Positions 27,841-34,674 of a stretch of 64,000 bases of DNA are shown here, one piece after another. The notes beneath the pieces are model-generated. The model saw only the letters and a list, made by a program, of their open reading frames with translations, was not told where the DNA came from and ran no database searches. A program made the position numbers and the translations under genes. Each line of letters begins with the position of its first letter. Positions within the stretch are counted from its first letter, which is position 1. Location: contig CAUJHS010000117.1 in NCBI GenBank assembly GCA_963204915.1, positions 310,001-374,000 of the forward strand, in the 5' to 3' direction. Source of the DNA: Planctomycetota bacterium (lineage in GTDB: Bacteria; Planctomycetota; Planctomycetia; Pirellulales; Pirellulaceae).

Positions 27841-28359
27841 ATGATCACGGTCTACCTTGACAACAATATTGTTTCGGCAATTTCGCGCCGCGATTTGCCC
27901 GAGACGGAGCTACACGCAATCGATCAACTGCTTGATATGAAGCGATCTGGCACACTAGTTCTTATATCTTCCCGCCAATCTTTCCGTGAAATGGAACGTG
28001 CGCCATCGAAGTATCAAGCCGATCTTAAGGAAGGCTTTTCCGACCTTATCGTGACTGAGGACGATCACAGGGTGCTAGGCTTCCATACACAAATCGACCC
28101 GTTTGGCGGCTGTATCAGCAATCCACTGGTTGCCGATATTGTCGATGAGGTGCTGTACTTAGACCTCCGAACGCTCGGCTTAGACGAGGACGATGCGAAA
28201 CACTTGATGTACGCGGTCCACAATGGTTACCAGCAGTTCTTGACATGCGACAACGGGATCTTAAGGCGTCGAACTGAACTTGAGAAACTCTGCGGATCGA
28301 TCCATATCCAAAAACCGTCAGAATTGGTCGCCGCGTTATCCGACAAGACGAGTGGCTAA
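27841..28359 (+). CDS. PIN-domain-like protein (putative RNase toxin)
   Basis: A 172-residue protein; the start at 27841 has GGAAGG upstream. The acidic positions expected in PIN ribonucleases are present: VYLDNNIVS at the N-terminus, Glu in the middle (REMERAP), and LDEDDAKHLMYA plus FLTCDNGIL near the end. Many PIN proteins are toxins of VapBC systems. Here the preceding gene does not look like a VapB antitoxin, so it could be a solitary PIN protein or use an unusual partner. Base composition is lower in G+C than the neighbours. Confidence 0.65.
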   Translation: MITVYLDNNIVSAISRRDLPETELHAIDQLLDMKRSGTLVLISSRQSFREMERAPSKYQADLKEGFSDLIVTEDDHRVLGFHTQIDPFGGCISNPLVADIVDEVLYLDLRTLGLDEDDAKHLMYAVHNGYQQFLTCDNGILRRRTELEKLCGSIHIQKPSELVAALSDKTSG

Positions 28360-28449
28360 TGGCCGAGCCTTTAACGCCACAGCGGAGTAAACTTGTTAAT
28401 GGAATAAGGCGACTGTGTTAGTCCTCGGCGTATACTTGGCGTTCCAGTT

Positions 28450-29304
28450 TTAGTACAGTGCGGCGGACAGTTTGCGTTGGTACTTGCTCCGTAACGGTGA
28501 GTCGCCGGGGAGAACTTGGAAGATTTCAACCATGAGCTTGCGGGCCGTTTCACCGGCGCCCGCTCGGTCTTCCTCGACCGCGCCCAGGCATAACTCGAGC
28601 GATTGTTCATACTCGCCCTGCGCTGCGAGCGCTTCGGCCAGCGAAACGCGGGCGGCGTAGTCATGCGGGTTCGCCTCGACCGCTTTGCGGAGTTCGCCCA
28701 CATTGGCGCCTTCTTTGGCGGCCAGGTCAAGCGCGGCTTTGATCTTCTCCGCCTCGGGCTCCAGGTAGCCGCGCTCCTCAAGGCGGTCGATGATCTCTTT
28801 GCATTCTTCGCGCTTGTCTTGCTTGAGCAGCACGCGGGCCAGCCCGACGAGCAGCCGGTCGTCTTTGGGCGAGCCTTCCAGCGCTTCCCGATACTCCGCT
28901 TCGGCGGCGGCAGGATCGGTGTTTTCCAGTTTACCGGCCTTGGCCACTTCGGCGGCTTCGATAAGACGGTCGATCCACTGCCGAAGCTGCTGAGGACGCA
29001 ACAACCCCATGAAGTAATCGACCGGCTGACCGTCGACCAGGCCAAACACCGTGGGGTACGCTTCGACGTGAAACTCGGCCAGCGTCTTGGGGGTGGCCTG
29101 TTGCTCGGCTTTGACCAACACAAACTGGCCCTGGTATTCGTCGGCCAGTTGTTCCAGCAACGGCTTAAGCATCAAGCAAGGCTGGCACCAGGTGGCCCAA
29201 AAGTCGAGCACTACCGGCTTCTCCTTCGACCGCTCGATCACATCCTTCTCGAACGTGGCGTCGGAGGTTTCAACAATCCAAGGGGAATGTGCAGCGTGGG
29301 TCAT
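28450..29304 (-). CDS. CnoX/YbbN-like thioredoxin with TPR-like tail
   Basis: A 284-residue cytoplasmic protein. Residues ~10-115 are a thioredoxin fold with active site WCQPC. The rest is helical TPR-like (AEYREALEGSPKDDRLLVGLA, KAVEANPHDYAARVSLAEAL). This layout matches YbbN/CnoX, a chaperedoxin that holds unfolded proteins under oxidative stress. It lies 41 bases downstream of the retron RT on the same strand. Its family is broadly conserved, so it is probably a core gene and not a retron effector. Confidence 0.88.
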   Translation of the reverse strand: MTHAAHSPWIVETSDATFEKDVIERSKEKPVVLDFWATWCQPCLMLKPLLEQLADEYQGQFVLVKAEQQATPKTLAEFHVEAYPTVFGLVDGQPVDYFMGLLRPQQLRQWIDRLIEAAEVAKAGKLENTDPAAAEAEYREALEGSPKDDRLLVGLARVLLKQDKREECKEIIDRLEERGYLEPEAEKIKAALDLAAKEGANVGELRKAVEANPHDYAARVSLAEALAAQGEYEQSLELCLGAVEEDRAGAGETARKLMVEIFQVLPGDSPLRSKYQRKLSAALY

Positions 29305-29345
29305 TGCTGGACGCTCAATAACACGTAGTGAAAGAAACAGCCGAT

Positions 29346-30710
29346 CTATGCACCTGTTATATCATGTTGGCTTTCACCGGGTGGCGCCGGCCAGGCGATC
29401 TGCTCGAAAATGTATTGTAGCTTTTCTCCTCGGCGCGGGTTGAGCTGCGCCGCCCAGGCGATTTTGCCCGCCAGATGCGCGCGGTACGTCGTCATCGACT
29501 GGCCCGGCAGGGGCTGCGGCCCTGCGCGCCACGCGCGGTGTAGCATCGCCTTGAGCATTTCGTAATCGCGCCGAGGAATATTCGGGCGTTCATTCAACAC
29601 CACGCCCGCCGCCATTTGACGTACGCCCTGACGCATGATGCGAGTCTTCCGAGCGTGAACGCGGAAGCCCTCATCGTTCACGATTGCCGCCACCTGGCCG
29701 ATGAAACGGTCGGCGGTGCGGCCGAAGGCGTCGTCGCCGGAGAAAAGAAGATCGTCGGCGTACCGGGTGTAGGAAGCGGAAGCCGAGTTGGCTAACCCCG
29801 TTAGTCGCGCATCCAAGCGGAAGGCCACGAGGTTCGCCAAAGCTGGCGACGTGGGCGCTCCCTGCGGCAAATGCGCATCGCGATACCGCCGCGCCAGCGC
29901 CAGTTGCGAATGTGCGGCAGGCAGCGTTCCAGGAAAGTCCCGCCAGATGTCATCCGGCGCGGCGTTCCAGCACAACCCGGCTAGCTGTCGAGCCACCGCG
30001 TCGGGATACCCTGCGGTGTAAAACAACGCCCAAATCCGAGCGCCCGACACCGACGGAAAAAAATCCTTGAGATCCAAACGCACCACCACGCGCTTTCGCA
30101 CATGAGGCGCTGTGAAAGTTACGACCGACCGACCAAGCCGAAAACCGTGCGCCGCCTCATGCGGAGGAATTGCATTCAAAATGTGATGAAGCACCCGGCG
30201 TTGAAGTTCGCGAAGTTGCGGCTTAGGCGATTCAATCAGCCGAGCGTCGCCGCTGCGTTTGCCTTTCCAGGTGTAGCGATAGTTGCGCATCGGGCCATCG
30301 AGGGTTCTGGCCTCCCGGCCTCGACAATCGGCTCTGGCCGACAACGCATCGAACGAAACATCCAGCCATGCGGCCAGTTGTTCGGGAGTCGTCAATGCCG
30401 GAATACGCCACGTCGAAGGCGCGCCTTGGGCCGGCGCCATTTCTGAAGGCGTCGCGCCCAGCGGCGGGGCGTGGAGCGTGCTCCAACGCTGCAAAAACCG
30501 CGGGTCGCGCAACAAAAAAGTTTGAACCCAGCGGGGCGTGGGCCGATGCGCGGCGCTCCACGCTTGGATCAGTCGTCGCACACAGGGGCGCACCCAGCGA
30601 CGAGGCGGCGTCGCCAACTCCGCCGCTCGATGGACCAGTGCTTCTTCCTCGAATGGACCGCGGAGCAGCGCCTGCGCCAGCAGTCGGGCGGCTTCGCGTG
30701 CGGTGCGCAT
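29346..30710 (-). CDS. Retron reverse transcriptase
   Basis: A 454-residue RT. All signature motifs are readable: LDLKDFF at 212-218 (Asp213), LPQGAPTSPALANL at 281-294, YADD at 317-320, and the retron-type segment AAGVVLNERPNIPR at 367-380 (VTG-like motif). Upstream, ILNAIPPHEAAHGF at 177-190 fits the RT-0/NAxxH region. About 150 residues precede the RT core, an extension that resembles, from memory, the myxobacterial Mx162/Mx65 type. The 5' side carries a matching msr-msd RNA ending 5 bases before the ATG. No group II intron or DGR features were seen. No effector gene is evident. Confidence 0.9.
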   Translation of the reverse strand: MRTAREAARLLAQALLRGPFEEEALVHRAAELATPPRRWVRPCVRRLIQAWSAAHRPTPRWVQTFLLRDPRFLQRWSTLHAPPLGATPSEMAPAQGAPSTWRIPALTTPEQLAAWLDVSFDALSARADCRGREARTLDGPMRNYRYTWKGKRSGDARLIESPKPQLRELQRRVLHHILNAIPPHEAAHGFRLGRSVVTFTAPHVRKRVVVRLDLKDFFPSVSGARIWALFYTAGYPDAVARQLAGLCWNAAPDDIWRDFPGTLPAAHSQLALARRYRDAHLPQGAPTSPALANLVAFRLDARLTGLANSASASYTRYADDLLFSGDDAFGRTADRFIGQVAAIVNDEGFRVHARKTRIMRQGVRQMAAGVVLNERPNIPRRDYEMLKAMLHRAWRAGPQPLPGQSMTTYRAHLAGKIAWAAQLNPRRGEKLQYIFEQIAWPAPPGESQHDITGA

Positions 30711-30715
30711 GAAAA

Positions 30716-30876
30716 GCGGCGGGCCTCCAACCTATCTCGTCGGGCGTGAGAAATGTTGCGCGCAGCGCAAGGCGTCTCACGCATCGAAATCATTCGGTAG
30801 ATCCTTCCCCCGAGGAAACCTCGGAGAGACGTTGGCCTCGCAGGACGAAGCAACGCCAGCTTGGAAGACCCGCCGC
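30716..30876 (-). ncRNA. Candidate retron msr-msd RNA
   Basis: A 161-nt region directly upstream of the RT. The 5' end (a1, 30861-30876) pairs with the 3' end (a2, 30716-30730) over 15 pairs with one bulge and one G-U. Right after a1 comes AGC, with G at 30860, the expected branching guanosine. Then two hairpins typical of msr: 30830-30855 (5 bp, bulge, 5 bp, 5-nt loop) and 30810-30824 (CCGAGG-TTT-CCTCGG). The msd part contains a strong hairpin at 30745-30781 (7-bp outer stem, 4x4 internal loop, 6-bp inner stem, 3-nt loop). A promoter lies at the right distance upstream. Exact msd limits cannot be set by eye. Confidence 0.7.
30723..30728 (-). promoter_or_regulatory. Shine-Dalgarno of the RT buried in the a2 arm
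   Basis: TGGAGG, the only good ribosome site before the RT ATG, lies wholly within a2. When a1 and a2 pair, it is sequestered, which suggests that RT translation is sensitive to folding or processing of the msr-msd RNA. Confidence 0.5.
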
Positions 30877-31201
30877 TCGCCGTCATTAGAAAACCGCCGC
30901 GGTGACAACGCAAGGCGATATTTACGCGAGAGAATCGCCCTCCTCCTGACCAGAAATTTTGTGCGACTCGCACGACGCCGTTCTCGTTGTTGTCGTAACG
31001 GCTCATGCGAACGGCGGCCATCCGCCGCGCGGCGCTAGCCCACGGTTGCCGCTGAATCGCCCATCTCCACACAGAAACGCGCGCTCGCACGTGGCGGCCG
31101 ATTCAGGGCGCTCGATCCCTGCATCGACCGTTTCCGCCGGAGGCGCTTGGCGAGTACAATGCGAGGTTTGACGCGTTATCACTTCAGGCGAGTTTCAACC
31201 C
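30877..31201 (+). other. Intergenic between retron and DUF1877-like gene
   Basis: 325 bases between divergent units. It holds the retron promoter and a few GC-rich hairpins (for example CGGCGG-ATGG-CCGCCG). No gene was recognised. Confidence 0.4.
30885..30913 (-). promoter_or_regulatory. Candidate promoter for the retron
   Basis: On the minus strand, TTGCGT (30908-30913), a 17-base spacer and TCTAAT (30885-30890). Transcription would start at about 30878, within two bases of the a1 end. The -35 is weak, the -10 matches 5 of 6. Confidence 0.4.
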
Positions 31202-31681
31202 ATGGATGAATCTGGCGTTTCCCCCTCGGCGGCGGAAGGTTGCTTCGTGGCCCTCAACCGCGACGAAGCCCGCCGTTTGTTCGGCCTGCAAGACGATGCG
31301 GGCGTGTGGGCCTTGATGGAAGAACTCCGCGGCGCCGAGCCGGTAACGCGGGAACAACGCCTGTTGCATTGCCCCGCGTGGGAAAGTTTGCACGGCGTAC
31401 TTCGCGGCGGAGCGTTTTCGCCCGAGGGAGAAGACTACCCGCTGAATCACGCCGTGTTGGAAGGTCGGCCGATGACGCAAGACCCGCAGCGCGGGTACGT
31501 GCTGCTGAAGCGGCCCGATACCGTGAACCACGTGGCCGAGGCGCTCGGCCAGGTGAACGAAGAACAACTCCGCTGCGTTTCGGCCGAAGCCGCCGCCGCG
31601 CTGCCCGCACTGCGTGACTTTTATCAGCGAGCGGCTCACAGCAAGTGCGCCGTGGTGTTTGTGGTGGAAAACAAGGTTTGA
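31202..31681 (+). CDS. DUF1877-like protein
   Basis: A 159-residue cytoplasmic protein. The order of segments fits DUF1877/YfbM: an early FVALNRDEARRLF, then LLHCPAWESLHGVLRGGAF, LNHAVLEGRPM, GYVLLKRPDTVNHVAEAL and a C-terminal FYQRAAHSKCAVVFVVE. The biochemical role of the family is unknown. The gene ends 6 bases before the start of the large GH38-like gene, so the two may share a transcript. Confidence 0.65.
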   Translation: MDESGVSPSAAEGCFVALNRDEARRLFGLQDDAGVWALMEELRGAEPVTREQRLLHCPAWESLHGVLRGGAFSPEGEDYPLNHAVLEGRPMTQDPQRGYVLLKRPDTVNHVAEALGQVNEEQLRCVSAEAAAALPALRDFYQRAAHSKCAVVFVVENKV

Positions 31682-31687
31682 TTGCGC

Positions 31688-34564
31688 ATGAAATACGACG
31701 ACCTGCTGATCTTGCTTCCCTGCCACAGCCTGGAAGACTTCCCCATGCATCACGATGGGGACGATGCTCAAGGCCTGCTCGCAGCGTGGTCGGCGTTGTG
31801 GCATCCGGCGCTCATCGCCAGTGCGGGCAAGATTCCTCGCTGGGGCCGCGTGGACGATCCACCCAGCACTGTGGCTGGCAAGTTGATTGTGGTTCCCACG
31901 GTGAGCCAACCGCAATTGCCCACGGGCTTCGCCCAGCGCGCCAAAGAAGAAGGCGCCTGCGTCGTTCGCAAACTGATCGACCGCCAGGAAATTGTGGCCA
32001 AGGCGCTGGAATCGCTCGACGGGGGCGCCGGACCGATCAGCGACGATCTGGCGGCCGACTTCCTCGCGCTGGGTTATTGCTACTTGCAAGTCGAGCTGCT
32101 CACGCGGCAGATGCGTTATTCGAGCAACTTGGACCAGGTGCATTTTGGCAACCAAACCGTCGCCGCCGCACAAGCCGCCGCCAGCGGCGACGAGGGCGCC
32201 GCTCGCGAGAAACTTGCGGCTTGTTTTGATGTGCTGGCCGAGGAACGCGACCACTACTACCCGGTCGATGCATACTTGCTCGACTTGACGATGGTGGCGC
32301 CCACCACGCTCGGTACGCTCCTGCGCGAGCAACTGGCCTCGCCGGTGCGCAGCAATGTGATGATCTCCGCCGAATTGCTGGAGCGCATGGAGCGCGAAGA
32401 ACCGGAAACGCTCGCTTTGTTGCGGCAAGCCGTGGCCGAGTTCCGCGTGGCGATTCTCGGCGGCGAATTGCGCGAACTGCGTTTGCCGCTGCTCTCCTGC
32501 GAGACGATCCTGAACCAGTTGCGCTTGGGCCTGAAGCGTTACGAAGCGCTGCTGGGCGCACGGCCCAAGGTGTTCGGACGCCGCCGCTTTGGCATGGTCC
32601 CGCTGTTGCCGCAAGCGCTGTACAAGCTCGGCTTCGTCGGAGCGCTGCACGCCACCATGGAGGAAGGACGCTTCCCCGAAGGCTCGCAAGCCAAGACTCG
32701 CTGGGAAAGCACCGCCGGCATTGCGGTCGATGCGCTGGGTCGCGCGCCGCTGAACGCCGCGCAGCCCGCTACGTATTTGAAGCTGGCCACGAAGGTGGGC
32801 GAGTCGATGGACATGGACCATGTGGCTACCGTGAGCCTGGCGCATTGGCCGGGCACGGTTTCGCCTTGGTATGAAGATTTGCGACGCATCGCGAAGTATG
32901 TGAACGCGCTGGGCAAGCTGGTGACGGTCGAGGAATACTTCCGAGACACTGCCGCTCCGAGTCATTTCGATCGATTCGAAATGGACCAATACCGCTCGCC
33001 GTATCTGAAGGAAGCCATTGTGCGGCGGCGGGTCGATCCCATTTCGAGCGTCGTCCGTTGGTGGGGCCGCCGCATGATGGCCGACGCCGTGCAAGCCATT
33101 GACTCGCTCACACAACTGGTCGCGGGCAAGTCGCTGGAAGCGCTCGGCGCGCCCCCTTCCGTGGGCAGCTCGCTTTTGGAGCAATTGGACGCCGCGGGCG
33201 AAGAAGAATTCAGCCCCGACAGCGCCGAAGCCCAGACGGCCAAATCTGTGAATGATGCCGAACTCGACACCGCGTTACGCGCCGCGGTGGAGCGTTTCGC
33301 CAAACAACTGCCGCGTAAAGCGGGCAAAGCCGAACCGGGTTACCTGGTGGTGAACCCGGCCAGTTTTGTACGCCGGGCGACACTCGAAGCCCCCGAGTTG
33401 CCGAATCTGCCGGCCGAGGGACGACCCATCTACGCCGTCGGTCGCAGCGGCGAGCGCCAACACGTCACGGTCGATGCGCCCTCGATGGGATTCGTTTGGA
33501 TTCCTTCCGGCGCTTCGAAGCGCGATCCCAAATCGCTCCCCATGCCGCTGGCCCAAGATGGCGTACTGCGGAATGAGTTTTTCGAAGCGATCATCAGCCA
33601 AGACTCCGGCGGCCTGGCGGCGGTCAAAGAGTACGACAAACGCGGCAATCGGCTTTCGCAGCAACTTGCGCTACGCCTGCCGGGCCGTCACGCCCAGCCC
33701 GGCGGCCAGTATCGCGGGCAAGACAAAGCCGCCACGTACTCGACGATGAAAGCCGACTCGGTCACGGTCACGGTGTCGAACACCGCCATGGGCGAGATCG
33801 TCTCACGCGGTCGGCTTACCAACGCCAAGGGCGAAACGCTGGCCGACTTCACCCAACGCTATCAAATCTTCCGCGGCAGTCGCGTGATTCATGTCCAGGT
33901 GGAACTGGACCCAAAAGAGGAGTGTCGGGCGGACCCGTGGAGTTCCTACTACTGCGCCCGTTTCGCCTGGGCCAACGAAGCCGCCACGTTGTCGCGCGGC
34001 GTGAACTTGGCGCGACAAGCCGCCACCGCCAAACGGCTCGAAGCGCCGCTGTACGTGGAGATTGAAGACGGCGACCTGCGCACCACGGTACTCACGGGCG
34101 GGTTGCCGTTTCACCGCCGCACCGACTACCGCATGCTTGATAGCCTGCTCGTGGTGCGCGGCGAAACGGCGCGCACGTTCCGCTTTGGAATCGGCGTGGA
34201 GTTGAAAAACCCGCTGCAAGAGGCATTGAACTTTCTGGCGCCCGTTCCGCATGTGTTTCAAACCGCCGAACCTCCCGCCAACGCCAGCGGGTGGCTGTTC
34301 CATGTCGACGCGCGCAACGTGGCCGCTACGCACTGGGCGCCGGTGGTGGAGGACGGCCGGGCGGTCGGTGTTCGCGTGCGACTGCTAGAGAACGCAGGAC
34401 GCACGGCCCGCACCAAGTTGACGGGCTTCCGCCCCTTCGCTACGGCGCGGCAGGTCGACTTCTTCGGGCAGACGATGAACGAATGTCCTGTGGAAGAAGG
34501 CGTGGCCCGGCTAGAGTTCGCTGCCCACGAATGGATGGAGATCGAAGCCCGCTTCGCCAGTTAG
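31688..34564 (+). CDS. GH38-like protein with a diverged catalytic half
   Basis: A 958-residue cytoplasmic protein with no signal peptide. The second half (from ~540) resembles the C-terminal beta domains of GH38 alpha-mannosidases: GYLVVNPASFVRRA, GVLRNEFFEAIISQDSGGLAAVKEYDKRGNRLSQQLALR, then RYQIFRGSRVIHVQVELDP. The first half looks like the GH38/57 barrel region (LPCHSLEDFPMHHDGDDA at the N-terminus, FGRRRFGMVPLLPQALYKLGF later), but I do not see the usual catalytic Asp context. It may be an inactive or differently specific relative. Start ATG 31688 is preferred over a TTG two codons earlier. Confidence 0.6.
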   Translation: MKYDDLLILLPCHSLEDFPMHHDGDDAQGLLAAWSALWHPALIASAGKIPRWGRVDDPPSTVAGKLIVVPTVSQPQLPTGFAQRAKEEGACVVRKLIDRQEIVAKALESLDGGAGPISDDLAADFLALGYCYLQVELLTRQMRYSSNLDQVHFGNQTVAAAQAAASGDEGAAREKLAACFDVLAEERDHYYPVDAYLLDLTMVAPTTLGTLLREQLASPVRSNVMISAELLERMEREEPETLALLRQAVAEFRVAILGGELRELRLPLLSCETILNQLRLGLKRYEALLGARPKVFGRRRFGMVPLLPQALYKLGFVGALHATMEEGRFPEGSQAKTRWESTAGIAVDALGRAPLNAAQPATYLKLATKVGESMDMDHVATVSLAHWPGTVSPWYEDLRRIAKYVNALGKLVTVEEYFRDTAAPSHFDRFEMDQYRSPYLKEAIVRRRVDPISSVVRWWGRRMMADAVQAIDSLTQLVAGKSLEALGAPPSVGSSLLEQLDAAGEEEFSPDSAEAQTAKSVNDAELDTALRAAVERFAKQLPRKAGKAEPGYLVVNPASFVRRATLEAPELPNLPAEGRPIYAVGRSGERQHVTVDAPSMGFVWIPSGASKRDPKSLPMPLAQDGVLRNEFFEAIISQDSGGLAAVKEYDKRGNRLSQQLALRLPGRHAQPGGQYRGQDKAATYSTMKADSVTVTVSNTAMGEIVSRGRLTNAKGETLADFTQRYQIFRGSRVIHVQVELDPKEECRADPWSSYYCARFAWANEAATLSRGVNLARQAATAKRLEAPLYVEIEDGDLRTTVLTGGLPFHRRTDYRMLDSLLVVRGETARTFRFGIGVELKNPLQEALNFLAPVPHVFQTAEPPANASGWLFHVDARNVAATHWAPVVEDGRAVGVRVRLLENAGRTARTKLTGFRPFATARQVDFFGQTMNECPVEEGVARLEFAAHEWMEIEARFAS

Positions 34565-34674
34565 CGGCAATGCTGGAAAAGTTCCGCTGACGCCGCCTCG
34601 CGTGTTTCTCCATCTTGACGCGCCGGCGGGCTTTCGGTACATCCCCCACCTTCCTTACTGCACGGAGGCAGGCG

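Noticed and set aside
30722-30838. Alternative shorter a1/a2 pairing for the retron RNA (GGCCAACGTCTC with GAGATAGGTTGG)
   Set aside because: Weaker, gapped pairing than the 15-bp stem used here, and it lacks an AGC directly after the arm.
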